A DNA stretch of 64,000 nucleotides from positions 434,001-498,000 of the forward strand of contig NZ_JALJXV010000003.1 of assembly GCF_024170285.1 (NCBI RefSeq), written 5' to 3'. This DNA is from Natronocella acetinitrilica. GTDB taxonomy: Bacteria > Pseudomonadota > Gammaproteobacteria > Nitrococcales > Aquisalimonadaceae. A model generated the notes under the pieces. The model had not been told where the DNA came from, did not search any database, and saw nothing but the letters and a program-made list of their open reading frames with translations. Positions 1 through 9,771 of the stretch are shown in pieces (position 1 is the stretch's first letter; each line of letters starts with the position of its first letter). Both the position numbers and the translations under genes were made by a program.

Positions 1-2
1 TC

Positions 3-3000
3 GTGCGGATCACTGCGACATCCCGAAACAATGACCTCGCAAGCTTTAGGATCGTCAACATGGATACCGGCGAGGTATTCCAATCATGGACGGCATCGGA
101 CAGGAATCCGAGGGTTTTTGTTCTGGAGACGGGACCAGGCTGGTACCGCTATCGCCTCCAGCGCCGTGGCATCATGGGAGGCAGTTGGAGCAATCGGGAC
201 ACTGACAGCGATTACTGGCCCTTCCCAACGCCTGGCCAGCCAGGCTCGATTAGCTACAGCAACACCACCAGCAACAGCATTCCCATCACCTGGGGGGCGT
301 CGAGCAACGCCACCACCTTCCGCATCCAGCGCAGCGTCAATGGCGGCGGGTACGTGACCGTGCGCACACAGTCGGCCTCGAGCACCCGGAGCTGGACGGA
401 TAACAACATCAGCTACGGCAACACCTACCGCTACCGCGTGCGCGCCGAGAATGCCGATCGCAACGGCAGCTACCGCACCGGCAACCTGGTCACGGCAAGC
501 TACCCCGTCCCGGCCACACCCGGCTCGATCAGTACGAGCCTCAACAGTGGCGCGATGAGCCTCTCCTGGGGGAGTGCCGCGAACGCGACCGGCTACGAGG
601 TTGAGCGCAGCGTAAATGGCGGTGGCTACACCACTGTGCGCACCCAGAGCGGCACCTCCTGGAGCGACAGCAACATCTCGCCTGGCAACGACTACCGCTA
701 TCGCGTGCGCGCCACCAACCCGGACGAGGCGAGCGGCTACCGGACCGGTGAGACCGTGCGCTACCCGTTCGCCGACGCCGCCGTGCCGGGCTCAATCAGC
801 ACGAGCCTCTCGGGCACGTCGATGGCGGTGAGCTGGAGTGCGGCGAGCAACGCGAGCACCTACCGCGTCGAGCGCCAGGCCAACGGCGGGGCGTGGGAGG
901 TTGTGCGCACCCAGAGCGCCACCAGCTGGAGTGACAGCAGTATTGTTCGCGGCAATGACTACCGCTACCGCGTGCGCGCCGAGAACGCCGACTCCCAGAG
1001 CGGCTATCGCACGGGGGAGACCGTGCGCTTCCCGCTCGCCACCCCGGCCGTGCCTGGCACCATCGAGGCGGCATTGCTCGGCAACGAGATCACGGTCGCC
1101 TGGAGCACGTCGAGCAACGCCACAAGCTACCGCCTGGAGCGGCGCGTGAATGGCGGCAGCTGGTCGCTTCTCACCACGACCTCGGGAAGTGGGTACAGCG
1201 ACAGCGACATCTCACGGGGCAATGACTACACCTACCGGGTGCGGGGCGTGAACGTCGATGGTGTGAGCGCCTTTCGCACCGGCAGCGACGTGCGCTTCCC
1301 GCTGGCAGCACCCGCGGTGCCGGGTGGACTGAGTGCCACCACCACGCACCCGGACCACGTCGCGCTTGGCTGGTCGGCTGCGAATGGCGCCTCTGGCTAC
1401 CGCATCCAGCGCCGCACCACGGGCGGCAGCTGGGCGGTCATCGCGAGCAGCGCAACCACGGGCCATCTTGACGCAAGCGCAGTTGCCGGCGTCGCGTATG
1501 AGTACCGCGTGCGCGCCGAGAATGTCGATGCGAGCTCGAACTACACGGCGGCGGTCAGCGGCGAGCGCCTCGCCGTGCCGAGCGTCCCGCAGGGGCTTTT
1601 CGCCACCACCGGGGACTTCACCGACCGCGTCGAGCTCGCCTGGTCGCCGACCGCGCGCACGGATCTCTACCGGGTCTTCCGTGACGGCGCGCCGATTGGC
1701 ACAACCACCGCGACGGGCTTCGACGACACCGGGGCGAGCCCCGGCGTCGTCCATGACTACCGCGTGCGTGCCGAGAACGCCGCCGGCAATTCGGGCCTCT
1801 CGGCCACGGCGCCTGGCTTCGCACTCGCACCGCCGCAGGCACCAGCCGGCCTTGGCGCAAGCGAGCACACTGCCGCCGAGCACGTGCGGGTCACCTGGAA
1901 TCATGCCGAGGCCGCGGCGAGCTACCGGGTCTACCGGGGCACGCAGTCCGGTGGTGGTGATCGCACGCTGCTTGCGAGCAATCTGCCAGGGACGCTTTTC
2001 GATGACACGAGCGCGACCCCTGGCGCCACCTACTACTACTGGGTCTCGGCCACCAACGCCGCTGGCACCAGCGCCCGCAGCGGGCCGGTCAGCGGGGCAC
2101 GGCTCGCCCCACCGGCAGCCCCCGCGGGCGTCTCGGCGACGACGCGCACCCACAGCGACCGCGTGGCCGTGAGCTGGCAGGCGGTCTCCCATGCGGATAG
2201 CTACCGTCTCTACCGAAACACCATTGAGAGCGCGAGCGGCCGTGAGCTGCTCACCGCAGGCCTTGCCAATACCGCCTTCGCCGACACCACGGCGGAGCCC
2301 GGCGTGACCTACTTCTATTGGCTGCGCGCCGAGAACGCCGCAGGACTCTCCGGCTACAGCGCGGCGGCGAGCGGCGAGCGCCTCGCCGCACCAATGGTGC
2401 CGGCGGGGCTCACGGCAAGCCAGGCGACGCATCCCGATCGCATCACGCTTGCCTGGACAGCGAGTGCCACGGCAACGGCCTACCGGGTGACGCGTAACGG
2501 CACGGTGATCGCCACCACAAGCGAGCCGGCCTACACCGACGCCGCGGTCACCCCGGGCACCAGCTACACCTACCGGGTGCGCGCCGAGAACGATGCAGGC
2601 AACTCCGCCTACAGCGCTGGCGTCAGTGGGCTTGCCCTGCCATCGCCCGGGGCCGTGGAGGGGCTCTCCGCAAGCGTGCGCGACCATGCCGATCGGGTTG
2701 CCCTCAGCTGGGAGGCGGTCGAGTTCGCGGCAAGCTACCGCGTCTATCGCAATACCAGCAGTGATACCGCCGGGCGCGAGCAGATCGCAAGCGGGGTCAG
2801 TGCCACGGGGTACAACGACACCAGCGCCACACCCGGCACCGCCTACTTCTACTGGGTGCGCGCGGAGAACGCCGCAGGCCTCGGCGGTTACTCCGAGCCA
2901 GCCGCGGGCGAGCGCCTGGCCACACCGCCTGCCCCTGGCGGACTGAGCGCAACGCAGGCCACGTTCAGCGACCACGTCGAGCTCGACTGGAGTGCGGCAG

Positions 3001-4487
3001 CACTTGCCGAGGGCTATCGCCTCTACCGCGACGATGTGCTGATCGCAACCACGACGACACCCGGCCACACGGACACCGATGTGGTGCCCGGACAGCGCTA
3101 CGACTACCACGTCATCGCCGAGAACGCCGCCGGCGACTCGCCGCGCTCGGCCGTGGTCGAGGGCTACAGCCTGCCCGTGCCAGCCACGCCAACGGGACTC
3201 TCGGCAGGCGAGGGCGACTCCACCGAACACGTCGCGCTCAACTGGCAGGCGGTCGCGTTCGCAGACACCTACCGGGTGCTGCGTGACGGCGCCGAGATCG
3301 CCACCACCAGCGCCAGCAGTTACATCGACGACACGGTGGAGGCGAACACCATTTACAGCTACCAGGTGGTGGCGGTGAATGCGGCCGGCAGCTCGGATGC
3401 CAGTGCCCCCGCCGAGGGCTACCGCCTGGCGCCGGCCGCCTCCCCCCAGGGGCTTTCGGCGACGAGCGGCACCTCCACCGAGCATGTCGCACTCAGCTGG
3501 CAGCCGATGGACTTCGCGGATAGCTACGAGATCGAGCGTGACGGCAGCGTCATCGCGACCGTGGGTGCGCCCGGCTACAACGACACCACCGCGACCCCGA
3601 ATACCACCCACAGCTACCGGGTGCGGGCGGTGAACGCGGCAGGCACGAGCCCCTACTCGGCAGTCGCCGAGGGCCTTCGCCTTGGGGTTGCCAGCGCACC
3701 GACCGGGGTCTCAGCGAGCAACGCCACCCACCCGGCACGCATTAACGTCAGCTGGCAGCCCGTCGCGTTCGCCGAGAGCTACGTGCTCGAGCGCGATGGT
3801 GTGGCCATCGCAACACTGAGTGCGACCAGCTACCAGGACAGCGCGGTTGATCCACTGGTCGCCCACAGCTACCGGGTGCGCGCGGTGAACGCCGCCGGCA
3901 CGAGCGAGGCCTCCGCCGCGGCGAGTGGCATGCGCCTTGGCATCGTCGCACCGCCGCAGGATCTCACTGCGGCAAGCGGCGAGTCGGCCGACTTCGTCGC
4001 CCTTGGATGGAGCGGCGTTGATCTTGCTGAAAGCTACGAGATCCGCAGGGACGGCAGCGTCATCGCAACCACCAGCGGCACGAGCTACCAGGACGCGGGC
4101 GCCACCGCCGGTGTTGTCCACCGCTACACGGTCACTTCCGTGAATGCTGCCGGCACCAGCGAGGCCTCTGATGAGGTCGAGGGCCTTCGCCTGATCGCAC
4201 CGGAGTCGCCGACGACGATCACGGCAAGCGAGAGCCGCGTCGATGGCATCGCCGTCGCCTGGAGCGCGACCGACTGGGCGAGCCGCTACGACCTCTATCG
4301 AAACGGCACGTTCCTGACAGCCCTGATCGACACCGCCTTCCTCGACACGGATCTCGCACCCGGTGAGATCGCCACCTACAGCGTGCGCGCGGTCAACGCC
4401 GCCGGTGCCAGCCAGGCGAGTGGCAGTGCCACCGGACAGCGCGCCGCCGGCGGCTTCCAGTTCCGCTCCGGCATGGGGGGGCGATAA
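3..4487 (+). CDS. Giant fibronectin type III repeat protein (5' partial)
   Basis: The frame is open at the window edge, so the true start and any signal peptide lie upstream. About 75 residues of non-repeat sequence are followed by roughly 16 tandem FN3 modules of 85-90 residues. Each begins with a Pro/Gly-rich linker such as VPATPGS or APAVPGG, has a W near the first strand, and ends in the YRVRAENA type strand. Later modules resemble one another closely at DNA level, suggesting expansion by internal duplication. A short tail with GFQFRSG follows the last module. FN3 arrays of this size are typical of exported adhesins or stalk proteins. The next gene shares its last two modules and tail, so the two are paralogues. 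There is no visible enzymatic domain. Surface location is inferred, because the signal peptide is not in the window. Confidence 0.85.
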   Translation: MRITATSRNNDLASFRIVNMDTGEVFQSWTASDRNPRVFVLETGPGWYRYRLQRRGIMGGSWSNRDTDSDYWPFPTPGQPGSISYSNTTSNSIPITWGASSNATTFRIQRSVNGGGYVTVRTQSASSTRSWTDNNISYGNTYRYRVRAENADRNGSYRTGNLVTASYPVPATPGSISTSLNSGAMSLSWGSAANATGYEVERSVNGGGYTTVRTQSGTSWSDSNISPGNDYRYRVRATNPDEASGYRTGETVRYPFADAAVPGSISTSLSGTSMAVSWSAASNASTYRVERQANGGAWEVVRTQSATSWSDSSIVRGNDYRYRVRAENADSQSGYRTGETVRFPLATPAVPGTIEAALLGNEITVAWSTSSNATSYRLERRVNGGSWSLLTTTSGSGYSDSDISRGNDYTYRVRGVNVDGVSAFRTGSDVRFPLAAPAVPGGLSATTTHPDHVALGWSAANGASGYRIQRRTTGGSWAVIASSATTGHLDASAVAGVAYEYRVRAENVDASSNYTAAVSGERLAVPSVPQGLFATTGDFTDRVELAWSPTARTDLYRVFRDGAPIGTTTATGFDDTGASPGVVHDYRVRAENAAGNSGLSATAPGFALAPPQAPAGLGASEHTAAEHVRVTWNHAEAAASYRVYRGTQSGGGDRTLLASNLPGTLFDDTSATPGATYYYWVSATNAAGTSARSGPVSGARLAPPAAPAGVSATTRTHSDRVAVSWQAVSHADSYRLYRNTIESASGRELLTAGLANTAFADTTAEPGVTYFYWLRAENAAGLSGYSAAASGERLAAPMVPAGLTASQATHPDRITLAWTASATATAYRVTRNGTVIATTSEPAYTDAAVTPGTSYTYRVRAENDAGNSAYSAGVSGLALPSPGAVEGLSASVRDHADRVALSWEAVEFAASYRVYRNTSSDTAGREQIASGVSATGYNDTSATPGTAYFYWVRAENAAGLGGYSEPAAGERLATPPAPGGLSATQATFSDHVELDWSAAALAEGYRLYRDDVLIATTTTPGHTDTDVVPGQRYDYHVIAENAAGDSPRSAVVEGYSLPVPATPTGLSAGEGDSTEHVALNWQAVAFADTYRVLRDGAEIATTSASSYIDDTVEANTIYSYQVVAVNAAGSSDASAPAEGYRLAPAASPQGLSATSGTSTEHVALSWQPMDFADSYEIERDGSVIATVGAPGYNDTTATPNTTHSYRVRAVNAAGTSPYSAVAEGLRLGVASAPTGVSASNATHPARINVSWQPVAFAESYVLERDGVAIATLSATSYQDSAVDPLVAHSYRVRAVNAAGTSEASAAASGMRLGIVAPPQDLTAASGESADFVALGWSGVDLAESYEIRRDGSVIATTSGTSYQDAGATAGVVHRYTVTSVNAAGTSEASDEVEGLRLIAPESPTTITASESRVDGIAVAWSATDWASRYDLYRNGTFLTALIDTAFLDTDLAPGEIATYSVRAVNAAGASQASGSATGQRAAGGFQFRSGMGGR

Positions 4488-4552
4488 GTCACCCATTCGG
4501 GGAAAAACTGCGGTATGATTAATTGAAGTTATATTAAAGCAGGAGATGCGGC

Positions 4553-6970
4553 ATGGGCGGACTGAAGACATCGGGACGGCGGTGCGGAGAGGGCTGGGGC
4601 GGGATCCGAACCATCGGGCTCGCGGCACTGGCAGCACTGGCACTGCTCCCAGCCGCCCAGGCGGCTGCCTTCACCATCAGCGCGACGACCAACCAGACCA
4701 ACGGGCTGTCGGTCACGATGTACGGCTGCCCATCGAGCGTACAAAACGGCAGCCTGAGGGCGTTGATCACAAGCTCAGATGGACCCGGCACGGCAACCGC
4801 AAACCAGTCGCAGCGGTTTCAGTGCGTCTCCGGAGGTTCGGGGAACCCGCTCGTGCTTGGCCCTTACACAACGCTGCCTGCAGGTGAGACGATTTCCATC
4901 CAGGCGCAGTATCGGGAGCTGACCGGGTTCAACATGTTTGGGGCCCCCCAGTACAGCAACTGGATGAATCTCGGCAGCACGGCCCAGGGCTTTATCCCCA
5001 TCCGCCCCGAGACGCCTGTAAACGTGACCGCCACCACCAACCGCACGGGAGACATCCAGATCAGCTGGAGTGCCGTCAGTGACGCAGACCGGATCGCCGT
5101 GCAGCGGGCGCTCGCCGGCAACAACTTCAATAATGTGGCGACGTTCAACCTCTCGGGCGGCGCGACCGCCTACACCGACACCACAGCCAATGCGGGCAGT
5201 GAGTATGAGTATCGCGTGCAGGCCCGGCGGGTGAACGCAACGCCAAGCGGCAACCTGACACTCTGGTCGAGCTTCAGCGCACCGGAGACGGGCTACCGCC
5301 TGGTCACACCGGCAGCACCTGCGACGATCAGCGCGAGCACGGATCGCACCGATGCGATCGAGATCAGCTGGAGTGCTGTCAGCAGCGCGACGCACTACCA
5401 GCTCCAGCGCCGCTCACCGGGCGGGAGCTGGTCGAACCGGGGCACCGAGCTCACCGCGACCACGCTCACCGAGGCGGTGCCAGCCGGTGAGGTCTTTGAG
5501 TATCAGGTGCGCGCGCGCAACGCAAACGACGGCTATGGCTGGCGCAACTCCGCCTACCAGGGCCTTGCCTCCGGCTACCGCCTGCTCACGCCCGGGGCGC
5601 CGTCGAGCGTGACCGCCACTACCGACCGGCAGGATGCAATCCTCATCACCTGGGGGGCCGGGAGCAACGCCGATCGCTACCAGATTGAGCGCAATACCGG
5701 CAGTGGCTGGGAGAGCATTGCCCAGAACGTCCTGGAGACCGGCTTCATGGACACCGGGATCGACACGGGGGCGAGCGCAAGCTACCGCGTGCGCGCACAG
5801 ACCCTGAACGGCCCCTATGACACACAGAACTCCGCCTGGGTGCAGGCACAGGGTGAGGGCTACCGCCTGCTGCCAGAGCCGGCGGCGGTCACCGCGCTGC
5901 TCGCGAGTGATGGCGAGGTGCGCCAGACGAGCATCAGTTGGTCGGCGGTGAGCGCGGCGACGCGCTACCGTGTGCGCGTCACAGGCCCAGGGGACTTCTC
6001 CCAGACACAGACCACCACGGAGACGGCGCTCACGGTTGGCGCGATGGCCGATGGGACGACCTACACGGTCGAGGTGCGCGCGGAGAATGACGATCACGTC
6101 TCCACCTGGTCGACCACCACGGCCACCACGCGTGCGCTGCCAGGGGCACCGGCTGATCTCAATGCGACACGCAACACCGACGCCGACGCGGTGCGCCTCA
6201 CCTGGTCGGCCGCCGGCGAGGCCGAAAGCTACGCGGTGCTCCGCTCGGGCAGCGAGAGCCTTGCCGAGGCAAGCGTGGTCGCGAGCGTCGGCAGCGCGCA
6301 GACGCACTACGATGACACCAGCGCCGCGCCAGGCGCGAGCTACTGGTACTGGGTGCGCGCAGACAACGCGGCCGGCACCGGCGGCGTCTCCGCAGGCGCC
6401 GAGGGCATCCGCCTTGCCATCGCACCACCACCGGCTGATCTCGCAGCCGGCGATGGCGAGTCGCCCGACCACGTCACGCTCAGCTGGAGCGCGGTCGCCC
6501 TTGCCGCAGGCTATGAGATCCGCCGCGACGGCAGCGTCATCGCAACCGTCCCCCAGGCGGGCTACCAGGACACGGGCGCCACCCCGGGCGTTGCCCACAA
6601 CTACACCGTCGCCTCGGTCAACGCCGCCGGCACCAGCGAGCCCTCCGCCGCGGTGACAGGCCTGCGCCTGATCGCCCCCGATCAGCCGCAGTCGCTCAGT
6701 GCGAGCACCGGGCGCGCCGATGGCATCCACGTCACCTGGGAGAGCGTTGCGCTCGCAAGCCGCTACGACCTCTACCGCAACGGCGCGTTCCTGACCGCAC
6801 TGATCGACACCGCCTACCTCGACACCGACCCCGCGCCGGGCGAGATCGCCACCTATACGGTGCGTGCGGTGAACGCCGCCGGTGCCAGCCAGGCGAGCGG
6901 GAGTGCGACCGGGCAGCGCGCGGCGAGCGGCTACCTGTTCCGCTCGGGCGTGTCGGGGCTCGGGCGCTAG
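4553..6970 (+). CDS. Exported fibronectin type III repeat protein
   Basis: This 805-residue protein starts at an ATG behind a good AGGAGA ribosome site. It has a long positively charged leader and a hydrophobic stretch ending AAQAAA, a signal peptide of about 38 residues. The next ~110 residues form a distinct N-terminal region with two cysteines that could form a disulphide. Seven FN3 modules follow, and then a C-terminal tail (YLFRSGVSG) nearly the same as that of the preceding gene. The last two modules and the tail match those of the upstream giant protein far better than its other modules do, which points to tandem duplication or gene conversion. An AT-rich stretch at about 4513-4540 probably holds its promoter. 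A surface or extracellular adhesive role is the usual one for such proteins, but no ligand can be named. Confidence 0.85.
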   Translation: MGGLKTSGRRCGEGWGGIRTIGLAALAALALLPAAQAAAFTISATTNQTNGLSVTMYGCPSSVQNGSLRALITSSDGPGTATANQSQRFQCVSGGSGNPLVLGPYTTLPAGETISIQAQYRELTGFNMFGAPQYSNWMNLGSTAQGFIPIRPETPVNVTATTNRTGDIQISWSAVSDADRIAVQRALAGNNFNNVATFNLSGGATAYTDTTANAGSEYEYRVQARRVNATPSGNLTLWSSFSAPETGYRLVTPAAPATISASTDRTDAIEISWSAVSSATHYQLQRRSPGGSWSNRGTELTATTLTEAVPAGEVFEYQVRARNANDGYGWRNSAYQGLASGYRLLTPGAPSSVTATTDRQDAILITWGAGSNADRYQIERNTGSGWESIAQNVLETGFMDTGIDTGASASYRVRAQTLNGPYDTQNSAWVQAQGEGYRLLPEPAAVTALLASDGEVRQTSISWSAVSAATRYRVRVTGPGDFSQTQTTTETALTVGAMADGTTYTVEVRAENDDHVSTWSTTTATTRALPGAPADLNATRNTDADAVRLTWSAAGEAESYAVLRSGSESLAEASVVASVGSAQTHYDDTSAAPGASYWYWVRADNAAGTGGVSAGAEGIRLAIAPPPADLAAGDGESPDHVTLSWSAVALAAGYEIRRDGSVIATVPQAGYQDTGATPGVAHNYTVASVNAAGTSEPSAAVTGLRLIAPDQPQSLSASTGRADGIHVTWESVALASRYDLYRNGAFLTALIDTAYLDTDPAPGEIATYTVRAVNAAGASQASGSATGQRAASGYLFRSGVSGLGR

Positions 6971-7139
6971 GGCCGCCCGTGTCGGGAGACTGGTGCAGGG
7001 GCGCCAGGCGCTCCCGCGCCCGCACACACCCCGGCAACCGGCAGGGTGACGCCAGCGTGCGGTGCAGGTACGCCTTTGCGGGCAACCGCGCATGCGCTAC
7101 TCTCGACGAGCACCGAGGCAGCAGGCAGGGGAGCCCACC

Positions 7140-8258
7140 GTGAAGAACCCACAACGACAACAGCCAACCACCGTCCTGGCGCTGCTACTCAGTGCGCTGC
7201 TGCTGACACTCGGCACGCCGGTTGCCGCCGACGAGCGCGGGGCGGCAAACCGCCTGCTGGTCGAGGCGACGCGGCTCTTCGAGCGCGCCGAGCGCGCTGA
7301 GGCGGCCGAGCGCTTCGCGCTGCTGCGCGACGCCCGCGAGAACCTCGAGCGTATCCAGGAGGATTACCCGGAGACGGATCTGGCGGTGCAGATCTCAACG
7401 CGCCAGCCAGTCGGCGGCTTCGACCCGTCCGAGGTCTACCGCCGCTACGATCGCGCCTTCGCCACCACCTGCCTCGCTGCGCCCGAGGCCGCCTGCCTGG
7501 AGCCCCTGGCCCGGGAGGTGGGCGCGCTCAGCGCCGAGCGCGACGCGGCGCTCGAGCGCGCACGCACGGCGGAGGCGGCAGTCGAGAGCGCCGAGAAGGC
7601 GCGGGAGAACCTTGAGCTACTGAGTGGAATCAGGGGTCTCCGAATCACGCGCCTGGAGGCACTGAACGAGGCGCTGAGCGAGCGGGACCGCCGCCACAGA
7701 GAGGCAAGCGCGCGCGCCGATGCGCGCCTGGCAGACAAGAGCGCGGAGATCGACGAACTCTCGCGCCAGCTAAGCCCCGTGCCGATCGAGGGGGTCGACC
7801 CCATGCGCGCCCACCACGAAGCGCTGGCCGAGCGCCTCGCGACGCGCCTCGACGGGGAGGCGGCACCACGACAGCTTGGCGATCGCATTATTCTCCAGAG
7901 CGACGCCCTCTTCGGGGCGGCCTCGGCGACACTCGCACCCGGCGCGCGCGAGCGCCTTGACCACGTGGCGGAGGCGCTGAGCGAGACCATCGCCGAGATC
8001 CCCGAGGCCGCCAACTGGCTAGTGGAGGTCGCGGGACACACCGATGCGCGCCCGATCGCAACCGAGCGCTTCCCCTCCAACTGGGAGCTCTCCGGCGCCC
8101 GGGCACTCGCGGTCACCACCTACCTTGTCGAGCAGGGCGTGGCCGGCACGCATCTCGCCGCCGTCGGCCGCGCCGAGTTCGAACCCCTCGAGGAGGGGCG
8201 GGGGGCGGCAGCGTACCAGGCCAATCGCCGCATCGAGCTTCGGCTAGTCGCGCGCTAG
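7140..8258 (+). CDS. OmpA/MotB-like peptidoglycan-binding envelope protein with coiled coil
   Basis: I place the start at GTG 7140, behind GGGGAG and directly before a signal-like segment (LALLLSALLLTLG...AADE). The mature protein of about 345 residues has an Ala/Glu/Arg-rich helical region (roughly residues 35-240) that should form a coiled coil. The C-terminal ~130 residues look like an OmpA-type domain: a VEVAGHTDARP motif, then NWELSGARALAV and a terminal NRRIEL. This domain binds peptidoglycan in OmpA, Pal and MotB. The protein most resembles stand-alone OmpA-family proteins with a helical stalk. It follows the FN3 surface genes and may belong to the same envelope function, but that link is only positional. 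An upstream in-frame ATG at 7062 exists but would put charged sequence before the signal peptide. Confidence 0.8.
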   Translation: MKNPQRQQPTTVLALLLSALLLTLGTPVAADERGAANRLLVEATRLFERAERAEAAERFALLRDARENLERIQEDYPETDLAVQISTRQPVGGFDPSEVYRRYDRAFATTCLAAPEAACLEPLAREVGALSAERDAALERARTAEAAVESAEKARENLELLSGIRGLRITRLEALNEALSERDRRHREASARADARLADKSAEIDELSRQLSPVPIEGVDPMRAHHEALAERLATRLDGEAAPRQLGDRIILQSDALFGAASATLAPGARERLDHVAEALSETIAEIPEAANWLVEVAGHTDARPIATERFPSNWELSGARALAVTTYLVEQGVAGTHLAAVGRAEFEPLEEGRGAAAYQANRRIELRLVAR

Positions 8259-8323
8259 ACGGGCAGGGCGCCTGTCTGGCCTCACCTACCTGGTCTGACC
8301 AGCAGGCGCGGGCCGCCGCAGCC

Positions 8324-8352
8324 TTGCACAATAATTTGTGGGCATTTAAATC
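8324..8352 (+). promoter_or_regulatory. Possible sigma70 promoter for the 8433 gene
   Basis: TTGCAC and TAAATC are separated by 17 bp in an AT-rich patch. The -10 is a weak match. A second possible -10 (TATACT near 8390) lies closer to the gene. Confidence 0.35.
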
Positions 8353-8432
8353 AGACGGTATCATGGACGAACTGGCGGGGTACGGCGCTATACTTGCGTC
8401 GGGCGCTGCCCCGTAGGCCACCAGGAGAGATC

Positions 8433-8861
8433 ATGCTGCTCTACCACTACACCTCGACGCTCCACCTGCCACTCATTCTGAAATCGCGGGTGATCAGCAC
8501 CACCCACAACGCGCTCCACCCCACCGATCAGCTGGGCGAGCCGGTGGTCTGGCTGACCGCGAGTGACGTGTTCGAGGCACAGCTCTGGGCTGCCGGCATC
8601 CTCGACAAGACCGCGATCCGCCTGTCGATCGAAATCCCCCGCGCGCATGTTCAGCCCTGGCAGGACTTCGCCCGGGCGCAGGGCGCTGACCCCGTCTGGC
8701 TTGCGGTACTCGCCGAGGTCGGCGGTGGCGACAGCGACTGGTATGTCTCCACCCGTCCGATCGACTGGTCGGCCGTGGTCGCCGTCGATGCGCGCGAAAA
8801 CGGCGGCTACCAGGCGCTTCGCGCCGCCGGACTCGCCGCCATGCTGAATGAGGCCGATTGA
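8433..8861 (+). CDS. Hypothetical protein, possibly ADP-ribosyltransferase-like fold
   Basis: The start at ATG 8433 follows AGGAGAG and gives 142 residues. The N-terminus LLYHYTS, then an ILKSRVI element and VVWLT, resemble the opening strands of small ADP-ribosyltransferase-like proteins, in which an H-Y-T/G motif binds NAD. I cannot see a clear catalytic glutamate, so this is only a resemblance. There is no signal peptide or membrane segment. Its stop codon lies inside the -35 of the next gene's promoter, so the two genes are packed tightly but are separately transcribed. Confidence 0.6.
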   Translation: MLLYHYTSTLHLPLILKSRVISTTHNALHPTDQLGEPVVWLTASDVFEAQLWAAGILDKTAIRLSIEIPRAHVQPWQDFARAQGADPVWLAVLAEVGGGDSDWYVSTRPIDWSAVVAVDARENGGYQALRAAGLAAMLNEAD

Positions 8862-8886
8862 CTTTATTTAATTTAAATGCTATTAT
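8858..8886 (+). promoter_or_regulatory. Sigma70 promoter for the 8920 gene
   Basis: TTGACT, a 17-bp all-AT-rich spacer, then TATTAT. The TGA stop of the preceding gene is part of the -35 hexamer. Confidence 0.75.
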
Positions 8887-8919
8887 TTATGCACTGATCG
8901 GACCGACGAGGGGCTGCCG

Positions 8920-9276
8920 ATGAAAGGCTATCTGGTTCGCCTGAAGGATGCGCCGCAGGAGATCAAGCCGACCGTGGGTGTCTTCTGGGCCGAGAGCCCG
9001 GAGGCGCTCTGGGAGCTTGTCGAGCAGCAGCTCGACCCGGCGCTCTGTGTCTACTGCGAGATCCGCCGCGGCGGGCTCTTCTTCTCCGCCCGCGAGATCC
9101 GCGGGCCGCGCGGGGAGTACGTGGATCTGCGCATCGACTCGGTCGAACCCGAGATGGGCACGCTCGACTACATCGGTGACTGGGCAGGACTTGTCGAGTT
9201 CAGTGAGCTTGCCGAGCACCGCCCCGCGGCCATCGATCAGCGCATCCACCACCCCGCCGACGGTGAGCCGCGCTGA
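8920..9276 (+). CDS. Hypothetical protein, 118 aa
   Basis: Starts at ATG 8920 behind GAGGGG and directly downstream of a strong promoter. The product is soluble and mildly acidic, with no signal peptide or membrane segment. Motifs such as GVFWAESPEALWELV and ALCVYCEIRRGG suggest a compact alpha/beta fold, but I do not recognise a family. It is flanked by other small genes with their own promoters. Confidence 0.65.
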   Translation: MKGYLVRLKDAPQEIKPTVGVFWAESPEALWELVEQQLDPALCVYCEIRRGGLFFSAREIRGPRGEYVDLRIDSVEPEMGTLDYIGDWAGLVEFSELAEHRPAAIDQRIHHPADGEPR

Positions 9277-9282
9277 CAGCGT

Positions 9283-9311
9283 TTGACCCGCTACCGGAAT
9301 TCACACATAAT
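9283..9311 (+). promoter_or_regulatory. Sigma70 promoter for the 9343-10268 operon
   Basis: TTGACC, 17-bp spacer, CATAAT, about 25 nt upstream of the ribosome site. Confidence 0.7.
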
Positions 9312-9342
9312 TATATACTGACAATTAATTATGGAGACTCCG

Positions 9343-9771
9343 GTGACACGCTCAGGACTTCAGGCGGCGCTCCTCGCCGCGACGCTGCTGGCAACCTCCG
9401 GGGCCGCCGCCATTGACCTGTCGAGCACGCTTGAAGTGGACGCCTCCGGGCGCTTCCCGGTGCAGGTCGATCGCGGCGATCTCGACACCGCCGTCGCCGA
9501 GGCGATCCGCGCCGCCGGTCATGCGCGCATCATCGATGCGCGAAGCGGCCTGCGCATCACCCTGCAGGTGCGCGGCAACGGCGAGGTGATCGCACTCGGC
9601 ATGCAGGGCGTGATCGAGCACGAGGGTCGCGAGGCGACCACCATTCACTGCGTCCACCAGGATACCGCGCTCCTTGAGGCGCCGCGGGCAAGTGCCGTGG
9701 TGGCAGCGCTTGCGAACTTCGCCACCACGCTCGCCGCGGACGCCGCACGCTGCCTCGGGAGGACCTCATGA
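9343..9771 (+). CDS. Hypothetical exported protein, about 142 aa
   Basis: I choose GTG 9343 because GGAG sits 6 nt before it. An in-frame ATG at 9331 overlaps that ribosome site and has none of its own. The first ~25 residues (LQAALLAATLLATSGAAA) form a clear signal peptide. The mature domain has repeated beta-strand-like segments (RITLQVRGNGEVIAL) and two cysteines. No family is recognised; a periplasmic location is inferred. Its stop overlaps the next start by four bases (ATGA), so the pair should be translationally coupled. Confidence 0.65.
   Translation: MTRSGLQAALLAATLLATSGAAAIDLSSTLEVDASGRFPVQVDRGDLDTAVAEAIRAAGHARIIDARSGLRITLQVRGNGEVIALGMQGVIEHEGREATTIHCVHQDTALLEAPRASAVVAALANFATTLAADAARCLGRTS

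Noticed and set aside
1212-3611. Antisense ORF of about 800 codons opposite the FN3 gene
   Set aside because: It mirrors the FN3 repeats and has an Arg/Gly/Ala-rich composition without protein motifs; long antisense frames are common in GC-rich genes.
541-4200. Regular DNA repeats that could be taken for a CRISPR array
   Set aside because: The repeats are in frame, about 260 bp long and diverged, and encode FN3 modules; no repeat-spacer pattern or cas genes.
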